From the NCBI RefSeq assembly GCF_000226115.1, contig NC_016460.1, positions 3,100,001 to 3,164,000 on the forward strand: a DNA stretch of 64,000 nt. Reading direction: 5' to 3'. The notes beneath the pieces are model-generated. The model was given only the letters and a program-made list of their open reading frames with translations. It did not search any database and had not been told where the DNA came from. The position numbers were made by a program, and so were the translations under genes. Shown one piece after another: positions 10,554 to 21,911 of this stretch; positions within the stretch are counted from its first letter, which is position 1; each line of letters starts with the position of its first letter. This stretch comes from Thermothielavioides terrestris NRRL 8126. Lineage: Eukaryota > Ascomycota > Sordariomycetes > Sordariales > Chaetomiaceae.

Positions 10554-13500
10554 CGGCCTGGGCACAGGGTGGCTCGGATGGTCGGATTTTGGATAGATAT
10601 GGCAGAGACGGTTCGTGTAACTAACCGTTTAGACGTAGCTGCTGTGGTATGTACATCGCATCCGTTCTTGGCCGGGGACGTTGCCCTGGTCCCCCCGCCA
10701 ACTGCACGCCTCCCTCCTCCATGACTCTTGTTTGCCGTGTGTGTACCACGTAGGCGCAACATCGCGTTCGACAGGGTGCTTCCTCGTCGCACGACCTTCA
10801 CCCGGCGCATGCCGCGATCCGACACCGTAATGATCCGGCATCCGGCGTTCAACAAGCCATGATTACAGAGAAAGAGAAGGAAAGACGCTGTCTCACCGCG
10901 TCTGTCCCGGAAAACGCTGCAAAAGCCCGAGCACACGTATCGGCTCCCGCGCCCGTCCGTCCGACTCGATCCGTCTTGACGGTACTGGGCGTTACCGTGC
11001 AAGACACGCCCAGAAATATGGTAACTCCCAAGGTAACCGCTGTAGCAGGGGAGTAGGAAATGATGCGGAAGACGGGGCAGACAGGCAGTCAAATAGATAT
11101 CCAGGATGCACATGACCGATTGAGAACCGACGACGTCTGTCCCTCGGCCTGTCCGCCCCGACCGTTCCCCCACCGCCGTTGCCGAACCCGGAGGGGACTC
11201 CGACCGGTCGGCCGCGGTGCATGTAACGGTGTATGTAATTATCTACAGGTAGTTCCTAGTTACCCCGTATGTATTGTCTAGCCATTCAAGCAGCAGTTAC
11301 AGAACTACCTATCCCCCCAGCCACAGTCCCGACACAGCAAAAACCCCTCGGACGTGGCACAGTACGCTCGTTCTGGAGTCAGTCCTACTCGCACAAGCAG
11401 GACGGTGCCTATCAGTACGTAAATACCCTCTTCCTGCCCCCTTCCTCCCATCCCCCTTTTTCCCCGCCTTCACCCGCATGATCCTTCATGATCCTTCTCA
11501 TAGCCTACTGCATAGGTACAAGGTAGTGTAGGCACCTGTACCGTATAGCCTGCCTCGGCCTTCAAGTTCATGGCTGTAGCCAAGGACGCAAATAAAAGCA
11601 AACAGCACGCCACTCGGAGAACAGGCAAACATGCCACACTGGACCTGTCAAATTGAAGCCCATCAGATGATCAAACAACGAACAAGAATCACAGAATCGT
11701 GAGATTTGCCAAGTCGCGGAATCTGTTGGATATTGTTTTGGGGGCTGCTTGCGCGCGCACACACTATCACCATCACATCCTTCACGAGTCTTTTACTTCC
11801 CTTTACAGTGAGTGTATGTTCTTGACCGCGTACATGATACATACAACACACAACTGTTGCCGATCAAATCAGGTCTGTCGAGTGAGGTCATGGCTGCCAG
11901 CTAACTCGCTGATTGTTTATGTAGTTTGACTTCCCAAGCCCCCCATCTGGCAACTTCCGCAGCCAGCCTTCCCCGAAAACCAAGGCAAGCCAACTCGCGG
12001 TGGGCATGTAGTTCATCCGTAGTTCAAGGGGTGATGGTGGTGATGTTTGTTTCTGTTGAATTCAGTGGTTTCGCTGTGGGCAGCCACCTCTTTAAGTCAG
12101 GGTAGAACCAGCCACCCGCGGGTAGCTGGAGGTCTGGGTATATCGAGATATCTCTATGTAAGTGTACGAGACGACTAGGTACATCTAGACTTGAGCGATT
12201 TGGCAGACATTATCCCGCACCAACACAGCAATTAAGGCTCCTGTTCCGTTGAAGCCGGGACGAATGCCGCAATTCGCACCTCCTTTTTGCGGCGCCAGCC
12301 CGCGTGTACCAGCAGCCCGTGTAAGCAAAGCCCCTGAAGTCGCCGTTAACGTAGCACCAACCAAGCACTCAGTTTCTTAGTGTAGCGTGCAGGCGCGCAA
12401 AGCACTCACTCAAATGCCGTTAGTTACGGCCCACTGCAGCCTAGTTATTGGAAGCGTCGCCTGCTTGGCCACAGCAGCTGCTGTCTCTGCTTGAGTGGCT
12501 TGGGATTTGCGCCGAGCCTGGCCGGCATGCATGTTCATGTACGCAGCGGCAAACTGGGATGGGGCACGCAGGCAGGCGAGTACAGACAGAAAATTCGAGG
12601 GTTCCGAATGTTACGTCCAAACATGCTTAGTTTGAGACCAATCTGTGCTCACCGATGTATGCATGTTACAGACCGAGGTACTGCGCTGGATGGGCGGTCA
12701 GGAATTAGCTAAAGGAGCGGTGACTGCAAGCTTGAACTGTATGATAGTTTGTCATGCGCCTGGCCATCCCACCGCTTCGATGGCCAGTTGAAGAGGCCCC
12801 TTGCGACTCTTACTGCCTCCGTGTTCGGGCTGGGGATGGCTCAACCCGGGAAGCCTCCATGGATATCGATGCGGTCGATGCACACCGGATTCGGAGCCAG
12901 CAGCGACGTCGCACATGCGGCTTGCCATACCGAGCGAGTGTACGGAAGTGGGTATGTCCTCCGCAAAAGTCATACCGTATGGCTGAATCTCTGTGTTCCA
13001 ACCTCCCCTAAACCTTCATTGGCTCGCTGGCACCATGCGCTTCGTCCGCCGCGTCTTTGTTCTGAAGCAGTCCCCTCCCCTCCCCCCTTGGAACCGTCAA
13101 TAGCTACTTTCGAAGCAATCCCCACTCGCCAGTCCCCGTCGGTCCCGATCGCACGTCCAGAAAAGCCGCCGATCCACGGAAGAAGAGCTGCAGGTAGGTA
13201 GGTAGTCAGCCGTGGGCTCATATCGCACTACCGCGGCAGCAAGGGAAGGAAGGGTGCCTGCTTGGAAAACATACAGTGCACATACATTCCCATCCTCCGC
13301 TTGCAACTACGCGCCTGCGCGCTGCTGGGAGCTCCCTTGGAGACCTTCATCAATGCCCCGCTGCGCTGCGCACGCTGCGCAGCGTGCGCCGTGCACCGGC
13401 CAGAGCCGTTCCACCTCGCCAAGCTGTACGGAATACTCCGTCATCTTGTCGTAAACATCCCGATGGACCCCATGCTTCCCAAGACCTGTTTGTACAACGG

Positions 13501-14088
13501 GTCGGGACATAGGGCCGATTTATCGTCCATTTGCCAGGGCCCACTGCCACGAGGCTATGCCAGCCTGGCTAGCCCTCGCACGCCGTTCCCGTTTTGCATG
13601 TATGCGACCGCTTGTCTGACAGACCCTCTCCGGCGGAGTGCAAGCTTGCTGTCAGAAGTCTTGTGGTCGGTGACATCGAAGGACGGGGCCGACTGCCGAG
13701 ATCGAATGACGAGCCACGAACACGTCCTGCGTGCGCTGTTTGCTCGACGGTCCAAGTCACCGCCCCCGCGAGTTTGGTTGATGTGCTGCTCCGTGTCCGC
13801 TGCGGCTCGGCAGCAGAAGGAATGTCGGCCTCGTCCGTCCCCGTCCAGGGGTCGCCAGTTGGCCAAGCAGGATGATGTGTGACCGCCACTCATCCCATTT
13901 CTTGCACACGGCACAGTAAAAGTACTTGAAGCTGTGGTTCCTGCGCCCTCCTGCGCGTTCCCGTGCCCAGAGATCCTTCACGATTCTCCATAGATAGCCG
14001 CCCGCCTGGTTTGCCCATCATCTCCTGAAAAGCCGCAACCGAGTACCAAAACCTGCACTCGATTTGGGAACGGTTGGTACCTGACAAC
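10554..14088. other. 3.5-kb gene-free region
   Basis: No ORF here shows a recognisable motif, splice-consistent extension or coding-like composition. The largest (about 206 codons at 13262-13882) overlaps others on the opposite strand and is Cys/Arg/Ser-rich in a random way. Composition drops towards 50% GC around 11250-12250. The left end holds the OPT 3' UTR and the right end (about 13900-14088) the dioxygenase promoter. A perfect 22-bp palindrome lies at 13368-13389. Confidence 0.5.
13368..13389. repeat. Perfect 22-bp palindrome
   Basis: The left half GCGCACGCTGC is followed immediately by its exact reverse complement GCAGCGTGCGC, with no spacer. The match stops at the next base on both sides. 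It lies about 700 bp upstream of the dioxygenase start, within GC-rich sequence with related GCTGCG units nearby. It could form a cruciform or be a dimeric protein-binding site; nothing in the sequence decides. Confidence 0.8.
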
Positions 14089-15145
14089 ATGTCCGCAACA
14101 TCAACGAAGCCCAAGCCCGACGCTGTATCCAAAGAAGCCCAACGGGACATGGCCTTCACCGAGAGTGTCATCGCCGCGACGGGGCCAAATGCGCACCGGC
14201 GTCTGGCTGAAGTCATGCCCAGCCTCGTCCGCCATCTTCACGCATTTGCGCGCGAGGTCAACCTGACAGTTGCAGAATGGACGGCGGCCGTTGAATTTGT
14301 GAGCAGAAGTGCACGCTGGCTCGCCGCCGGCTATTGGAGGGAGCTAAGCCCCAGCGCCAGAGGCTGACAAAACGTGTCCGCTTCACACACAGATCAACGA
14401 GTGCGGGCGGATGTCCGATGACCGGCGCAACGAGACACAGCTGCTGTGCGATGTGGTAGGGCTCGAAAGTCTGGTCGACGAGATCACGTCCAGGTTGTTG
14501 GCATCGTCCGACTCGGAAACCCCCTCGGCCATCCTGGGTCCCTTTTACCGCCAGAACGCACCACTCCTCCCGAACGGCAGCTCCATTGTGCAGAACCTCG
14601 ACCCGTCCGTGCCGTGGTATGAAAAGGCAGTTGCGGATTCGGCCTTCGTGACGGGACGCGTGCTGTCGAGCTCGGGCGACCCCATCCAGGGAGCCATCCT
14701 GGACGTTTGGCACGCGGCACCGAATGGCTTGTACGAGCAGCAGGACGAGTCGCAGCCGGACATGAATCTCCGCGGTCGCTTCGAGACCGACGCCGACGGC
14801 CGCTACGCCTTGTACGCGCTGCGGCCGGCTCCGTACCCGATACCCGATGACGGCCCCGCAGGGCGACTTTTGGCCTTGTTGGACCGGCACCCCTACAGGC
14901 CGGGCCATATTCATTTCATCGTGTCCGCGCCGGGCTTCCGAACGCTGACGACGCAGATATACGACGACCGCGACGAATACGTTGCGAAGGATGCCGTGTT
15001 CGCTGTGAAGGATGAACTCGTGGTCAAATTTGCACCGCGGGAGGGGGATCCAAACGCGCGGTGGTCATTGGAGTATGATTTCGTGCTTGGCCGGGACCGC
15101 GCTCCGCAGGTGCAAGTTAATGGGGGGAGTGAGTCGCAGCAGTGA
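14089..15145 (+). CDS. Intradiol ring-cleavage dioxygenase (catechol/hydroxyquinol 1,2-dioxygenase type)
   Basis: Two exons, 14089-14298 and 14393-15145, with a 94-bp phase-0 intron (GTGAGC...CACACAG), give 320 residues. ATG 14089 was chosen because the same frame has no earlier ATG after an upstream stop. Residues about 22-105 match the alpha-helical N-terminal dimerisation domain of intradiol dioxygenases (FTESVIAATG, REVNLTVAEWTAAVEFINE). The catalytic beta-sandwich follows: SAILGPFYRQNAPLLPNG, ILDVWHAAPNGLYEQQD, and YRPGHIHFIVSAPGF. The four non-haem Fe(III) ligands can be placed at Tyr184, Tyr218, His242 and His244, with the spacing seen in the family. The enzyme opens catechol-like rings between the hydroxyls to cis,cis-muconates (or maleylacetate from hydroxyquinol). 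No signal peptide is seen, so it is the intracellular type. It is convergent with a Zn2Cys6 regulator 225 bp away. Confidence 0.93.
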
Positions 15146-15370
15146 TATTCGATCAGGCCTCGGTAGTAAATAACTGAGATTCGTCGTTCTCGTTCCCATG
15201 GCGCTTCTCCTCCCACGTTGTTGCGTCAAGCCACGAATGCCGCCCGAAGCTGGTGAAAACGTATCAGATGGATGAAGGAGTGTCAGGGGCAATACTCCAA
15301 CTGCTTGGGCAAGCTTCCAAGCCCCCAATTCCTTAGAAGCCAGGTTTGTCTTGAAGGGCGGTTCGATAGA

Positions 15371-18300
15371 TTAGTCAAAGTCCTGCTCTAGAGCAAACGC
15401 ACTCCGCCAGAAAATCAAGTACGTACCGTAAGGTTCAGTCGGTGTACCAATCACTGGTGGGGGGAACTGCGATGCAAGATTGCTGATGCCCGGGGCCACC
15501 GTCGAAACAGGCGGCAGATGGTTGATGAAGCTGTTCCACAAGCCGTCGAACTCAAACTCGATATTCCCACTGAGCGGTTCCGGCGTTTCCATTGAGGAGA
15601 GCGCCGTGACGCCCGGTCGGGTACCCATGAGAGGAATAGCCGGGAACTGCATCTGCGGTGCCGCTATCCCGCCTGCTCGTGCCTCAAGCACTGGCACCGG
15701 AGCTGGCCTAGATAGAAGGTCGAGCAGTGGCAGTTTTGGCGCTGACGGCGGCTCGGGTCCTCCGTTGGGAGCTTGGGGGGAGGATCTCCGTTCCTGGACG
15801 CCCGTGGCGACCGTAAGGCCACGATTCCCGTGCTCCGAAGCTGACCCGGAGCGTGCAGCCTGGTTGTAGAGGCAGCTGAAATCATCTGAGAGTTGGGGCG
15901 CAGGATACGTGTGGTCTTTGGTCCATTTGGTAACCACCTGCAAAAACCTCGATAGGATATCGAGGACGCGCTCTGCTTGTGGATCGGTTTTGGCGCAGTA
16001 CGCCATGATCGCGAGGGCATCCTGCATGGTCTCCGCGTACTCCTCCGTGTAGTACAGCGACGAGAACTGGTTCATGAGAACCACGAGGCTCGCGGCAAAC
16101 ATGAAATACCTGCACAGAGATTAGTTGACGCTCTTGGCCCCGTAGGGGAGACCAAAAAAGAGTCATCAAGGAAGGATGCGCTTTTAGGCTGAAGGGCTTA
16201 CACGACGAAGGGGTTCCTGCGCGGAAGGTAACCGTCTTGCCAAACGGTGCGGGTCAGTTTGATGGTACGGTAAGAAGCAATCACGCAAGCCTCCGAGAAT
16301 CGTGCCATGGGAGATTCGCGGATCTGTGGCGACTTCTTGATGCCCGACCGCTCCTCCACTAGCATCCAGTTGTGCATGACGAAGAGTTGCCGGGTGAGCA
16401 GGATCAGCGAATGCAACGACAAGAGGTCGACATGTAGGGCTGCCATTCCGTGCGCCGGATCCACCAGACCTCGACCGGACGGCCGTCGATATGACTGCGT
16501 ACGTGCCCTGTCGTCCCAGTTCTTCGACATGTCGATTATCTCCTGCACTTTTGCAGTCGATATCTTCCTCCGGGAAAAGACCTTGAGGGTAACGCCTATG
16601 ATATGGCAGATTTCGACGCATGCGTCGAAACTGCTCGTATGAACTTGGTCGATGACGGGTGTGCCCACGGCCTGGGTGTCAATCGCGTCGTTGTCCCCAA
16701 TGATCTTGCAGGAGCAGTCGTCCTCGCATATGGCGGTTGGTCTTCCCATGGTGGCGGCCAAGAAACGATCCAGCACGAACAAGCTCTTCCAGACATTCCT
16801 CCGGACTCGCATCTCAGCTGCCGTGAAAATGACGTCGCACATAGTCTCCTCCCTGTGTAGGCCCATGGCGTAGGCAGAGCGAACAGCCATTCCTAGGATT
16901 GCCAGCGATGAGACTCGAACTCCAAGATGACAAGAAAACGCGGGGGAGGGGGCCTGCTGAGGGTTGGTCGACGAACCTAGGTATGCATAGGCTGTGTTCC
17001 TCTTGCAGAGGATGAGCATGTACACGACCATCAACGACAAAGCTTGGATGGACCAAAAGTCAGCATCCTCGAAGCCGGCTTCCGGATCAGACATGGAACG
17101 AGCGCTTCGAAAGAAGAGCTCGGCCCGGTTTGGCTCGGCCGAGAGCTGCCTCTGCACCAGCGCCTCTTCACGGCTGCCCGGAGGCGGGGCTGCCAAAAGG
17201 AGGCCGATGGCTAGGACCAGAAACAAATTGCACAGAAAGTAATTGGACGATGAAGGGGGGTCTCTGTAGCACTCTTCGACGGCCAGGAGGAACGAATGCC
17301 GATCCAGGATCTCGATCAGACCGCATGTCTATCGCCTGTCAGCACTCGCCCGCGCTCAAGTGACAGCAGAGGCTTGTCTGACGTTGGTGAAGTACGATGC
17401 AATGAGCACATCGGCGGTTTCCTTGTCTGGTAGAGGACTAGGAATGTGAACGTGCTGAGGAAAGTCGATGATGCTCTCCAGTATACGATGCCTCTTAGGA
17501 TCATCGATGAAAGGCGAGCCCATGTCCGACCCAGCGGTGTTCTCGACGATGATGCGGATCAATTGCAGAATGGACAGCGTGGAGGCATCTCCAATGTAGA
17601 CTAGAGGAAAGCTTTATTGTCAGGCTGGGCTCTTGCTGGCCAGGTCATGCGGAGCCGAGAGTGTGAACATACGGAGACGGCCGGTTTGGTCCTGCAACAT
17701 CCTGGTCTCGGTGTAGATGTTGGTTTCCACAGATAGGCTGTTTGCGTTGCTACGGCTCGGAAGCTTCTTAAAGTTGTGAAAAGGCGTCCGTCGAGCTTGG
17801 TCTGGGACAGACAGCGGAAGCTGTGCTGTCCTGCCCGGGATCGAAGAGCTCCGTGGTGGCAGCTCGTTTTGCGGCACCCCCTCCCAAGGTTGCATTGCTT
17901 CGTGGGCTTGGGGGGAAGTGTCTTCAGATGATTCTAGAGCCGAAGGAATGGATGTTGGGGACGTCTCGAGGTGGCGTCGCTTGGTTGGCGACGCAGCATC
18001 GTCGGTAGCATGGTTGGAGGCGTTGTTTGGGGTGTAGCAGCACATCAACTTTCTCCTGAGACAGGTTTGGCAGGGCTTCAACCCATTGCACTGGATGGTG
18101 AGGTATCAGCGGAGATGCGAAATCATGGAAACCAGAGCCACATGAGCCCTAATGTTCTCTGATGGGAGGGCCGAGAGGAGAGAGGGGGCTCGAAAAGAAC
18201 GAGACGGCGTGAGACGACGAGCACGACGGATGCCCGCCAGACAGGCCCCAACGATGCCGGCAATCACTCAGTCAGCACACTTTGACGAGATCCGCCCGAT

Positions 18301-18855
18301 CGTCGCGAGACAGCAACTTGTGCCACGCAGACCGGGTGCCCGTCTTCTCCCGCGGCCTTGTGCTTCGTAACAGCTGGGTGAACACGACGCCCACTGGGCG
18401 TGTTGCTCGCTCGACAGAGCCAGACAGGCATTTCCCGTCCGGCAACGAGCGACAAGACCGGGGTGCATCCTGTGAGAGATGCTGACTGTACGGAAACGGA
18501 GAAGAGCCTGGCGGACAAGCACTGAGACATCTCAGAACGGAGGGTTACAGCTGTGTACATAGTGCCTCCGGGCCCAGGTCTGGCCACTGACGGGTCCACG
18601 GGACAGCCGAACGCACAACGTTGGGTTCTTGGGATATTGGGATATCAGATATTAGGGACTCGAGGTCTCGGCAACAGACATGACTGCGCCGTCCGAGAGA
18701 TCTCTGAGAGAAAGAGCGCGTGTGCAGCAAGTTGGAAATAATGAAGGGCGTAGCGGGAGCACGCATTTGCCAACCTTTTGCTTCCGGCGCTTGCAAGAGT
18801 CGCAGGCCTGAGCGGTGCGCTGGCGCTTGTCGTCGGGAACCTTGGGTCGCGTCAT
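15371..18855 (-). CDS. Zn(II)2Cys6 fungal-specific transcription factor
   Basis: Five exons on the minus strand: 18855-18775, 18090-17673, 17600-17383, 17328-16202 and 16109-15371, giving 860 residues. Phases agree at every junction. The zinc cluster is complete only after splicing the 684-bp first intron: Cys18, 21, 28, 34, 37 and 44, spacing C-x2-C-x6-C-x5-C-x2-C-x6-C, with the intron falling just before Cys28. A Ser/Pro-rich linker follows, then the fungal-specific transcription-factor domain from about residue 225 (ILDRHSFLLAVEECYRDP, YAMGLHREE, RRNVWKSLFVLDRFLAATMGRP). The C-terminal about 170 residues are Pro/Ser-rich and probably activate transcription. The first donor (GTTGGC) and third donor (GTCAGA) are weak. 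A 39-nt stretch near the stop (about 15389-15427) has intron-like ends but is shorter than normal introns; it is kept as coding here. Its position next to a dioxygenase suggests local regulation, which is inference. Confidence 0.88.
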
Positions 18856-19309
18856 GGTGGAGAAGCGGACACCAAGGGGTCGTCGGATGCGTGGGGAGAC
18901 GACACGCGCAGGCGCCCCGCCATCGGATAGCAGACAGTCCCTGCTTGGAGCAGCCGCAAGTGCAACGGTGCAAGGCGGCTGGGGTGGAGAGCCTGGAGGT
19001 GACAGCAACGGCGGCGGCGGCGGGGGTCAGGCGGCTCGGATGATGCACGAGACACCTCGGCAGCGGGCCGGCAATGGGGAACAATGGAGAACTGGGTCGT
19101 CGGATGAATGTATCAGTAGTGTACGGATAGGTAATCCGCGAAGCTAGTGTACGCAGTAGGAATGTGGTCGGGGTCGGCCAGGGGCCTGCTGGGTGGGTTT
19201 TTGGTTCCTGGATCTGGCCCAGTTTACAGAATAGTGCCCGCAGCGGGAGAGCGCTTGGTTGGTCGCACAAGGCGCAAGGCGCGGGGCCGCAGTTAGGTAG
19301 GGTGGGATC

Positions 19310-19318
19310 CGGAATCCG
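19310..19318. promoter_or_regulatory. CGG-N3-CCG site, possible Zn2Cys6 binding element
   Basis: CGGAATCCG is an inverted pair of CGG triplets with a three-base spacer, a layout bound by some dimeric Zn2Cys6 proteins. It sits 455 bp upstream of the Zn2Cys6 gene's start, so autoregulation is possible. Such 9-mers arise often by chance in GC-rich DNA. Confidence 0.25.
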
Positions 19319-19331
19319 GGGAGCTCGCGTC

Positions 19332-19339
19332 TGACGTCA
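19332..19339. promoter_or_regulatory. CRE/ATF-type palindrome TGACGTCA
   Basis: A full 8-bp TGACGTCA palindrome lies 477 bp upstream of the regulator gene and 14 bp from the CGG-N3-CCG site. Fungal bZIP proteins of the ATF/CREB class bind this sequence. Function here is unproven. Confidence 0.3.
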
Positions 19340-21911
19340 ACCTGGAAGGACTCTGCACCGCACGACGAAATATCTCAATCCTGGACAGGTCGCGGCAGAG
19401 TGCGGCAGAGCGAAACAGCCTGGAAAAAATCTGGTCGAAGATCGAATCCGTGGAGCCGGGCCAGGACGGGAGCACAGCCTAGGTAAGGTAGGTAGGTAAG
19501 CAGACGCACACCATCTGTGCTGTTCTGGGTGGCGGATGTGGCTTGCAATTACATAGGATGTGCATCACAGCAGTTTGCTTTTGCACCCAACGCGCCCAAG
19601 AATCTACACAGTACGGAGTACGGATGCTCCATACATGGTAGTTAGGCAGTTAGTGTAGACAGGGGACTCCGCACGGACATGAGGCATCGTGGGCTGGTGA
19701 TGGTCGAAGCCATGGAAGACCCGAGCTCAAGCCAGGCAGTTACTGGCATAACGTGTTAACGAGCGGCACCAGACCAACAGTACAGAGTACTGTGTCCACA
19801 ATCCACGGTCGACCAGGCCAAGCAAGCCTCACGCGGGGATGGAGAATGCCGATAGGTGAGGTTTTCCCAGCACTTGGACGAGGTGTGCGCCTGTAGCTGC
19901 GCCTGGCGTTGCCGTGAAGAGCTCCATTGGGTCAACAGATGGCAGGGCGGGCCTCGTGGCATGCCTGTGGTGTTACCGTGCTGTCAAATAAACCTCAATC
20001 CAGAACATGTGGCGCACCGTTGTTCAGGTGCCAGCCGGGTTGCCGGCTTTGGGCGTGAGATCTGGGCTTGGGGGGCGAAGAAAGTGCTTTTGTGTAACAT
20101 TATCTTCAAGGTAGCGGGGAAGGGAAGGTCAGTGTGGCAGGCGGAGATAAGTGGGCTGAGAAAGAGAGAGGGTGCATGGCAGGAGAGTCAGGAAACTTAC
20201 CCATTGCGGGTTACCAGCAGCGGGTTGCCGGCAGCGGGAAGGCGGAGACGAGAGCCAATGCTGAATGAAGGAACGAAAGCATCGGATAACGCACCTGCTG
20301 TGTGCCTTCTTTCCGACCCGCATTCCAGTCGGGTGGAAAAGCAGCGACCCACAGCGCCCAAGTGGGTCCTGGACCCTAGTGTAGTTTCCTACCTAGGTAA
20401 CTCCATCTCCACCTTTTTGTGCCCGCTCCCGACACTCGAGATCCGGGGAATTGTCATGCCTTCCTTCTCCTTCTTTCTCTTGAACCCAAACACCCCCCCA
20501 CGACAACGGAACAAATGACGGCGCGCATGCTTCTGTTGGGATTTAGTCCTGGGGATTAGGCGAGGACACGCAGTGCATCTCCCGGACCGGGGAACCCGAC
20601 CATGGTGAACACATATGGCCATCGTCCGGATGTCCACGCCGTGCCCATGCTCATCGGGGCTCCCCAAAAGCCCAGCTCATCGGCGTTGAAGTCATACAGA
20701 TGGCGGTATTCCGTACTGTTGGGTAACTGCCTACCATAATCAGGCGGAGACACAGCAAGCGCAAGAAGCGCGGCTGAGTCTCCCAGGCTGGGGAGGCTCG
20801 TCACACAGGTCACACAGGGTTCGTCGCATGCGCCCCCGCACCATTTCTTTCCAACTACCATCTTGTCCTTTGCTGCTCGGCCTCTACCGGTCTGTCAGCG
20901 TGGCCCAGCCCGCGGGGAACCATGAACATAGCGCAGGGAGGAGGGCTGCCACACACTCCCTGTTGTTAACAACGTTATTGCTGCAGGCTGCTACTACGCA
21001 ACTCGCTCAGCTCTGGATTCCCTACCAGCAATGCCGCGTTCGTGTCCCCTCGCCCCAGCCCCTCCCCCACATCTTTATGATCCCGCTGTGTAACCGGCCC
21101 TGTCCATTGCCAATACCACAATGGCCACAGCGCGGGACTCGGCTCTCTCTCCTGGAGTGGCGTCACGGGCGTCGGATCTCGACGGATCTCGTCAGATCTC
21201 GCTGGCCGCGTGATCTCTGGGGTTTCATGTTGACCTTGGGCGGCAGCAAACACAGCATGTTTGCACCACAGACAGATCCTGCCAGGTCCCGACATGAGAT
21301 GCCGGGCCGAGCCACACCTCCCTACCCCCCACCCTCGCTCCTCTTTCGGGCACCGTTGCTCCCCATACTACTGCGTATCGTGTAGTAATGGTAACTGGTC
21401 GGGATTCGTCAATGTGTTGCCCAGCCGCTTAGGAACCCCTCGGGCCTGATAGCGAGCAACCTGGGAAGTATGAACTAAATGGTCGGAAAACGACCAAAGA
21501 GCGTGGGTTTGCGGGAGTGGCCACGCCAATCATGGCCGCCACCCCTCGCTCGTTCCTCCCGCTGTTGGGTCAGTCTTGCCGGCGCTGTGGACACCAGCAG
21601 GCAAGCCGGGAGTAGGAAGCAGGAAACAAACACACTCAACGTCTTTAACGGGTGGTGTGATGCCCATCAACCCTCTAGTCTCTTTTCCGGCCCAGCAGGT
21701 GCCGGGTATTGCGTCGGCTCCCTTTGGCTCAACACGCATCATCCGCTGGCACTGCGGGTCTCATTAGGATGCTGGATGATGCACCTAGTATGTGCTGATG
21801 ACCAACAGGGTGTGATCATCACCGTGCCGAGGCGCGGGCTGACACCTATTTATATGGACGGCTTCCCACACCAGGACCCTTCCCGTCGGCAGACACCATG
21901 GGCTTTCCGCG

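Larger units (their letters stand above)
18856..21911. other. 3-kb divergent intergenic region
   Basis: This block separates the regulator (minus) from the CoA-transferase (plus), so both promoters are here. No ORF has motifs; the longest (about 220 codons at 19856-20518) is Trp/Cys-rich without recognisable domains. A CRE-type octamer and a CGG-N3-CCG site lie about 450-485 bp upstream of the regulator. CTAGG/TAGG runs occur near 19480-19500. Confidence 0.5.

Noticed and set aside
13262..13882. A 206-codon ORF upstream of the dioxygenase
   Set aside because: Overlaps several opposite-strand ORFs, includes the palindrome, and shows no domain or coding-like pattern.
19856..20518. A 220-codon ORF in the divergent promoter region
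   Set aside because: No motif, random Trp/Cys/Arg content, and no plausible splice partners.
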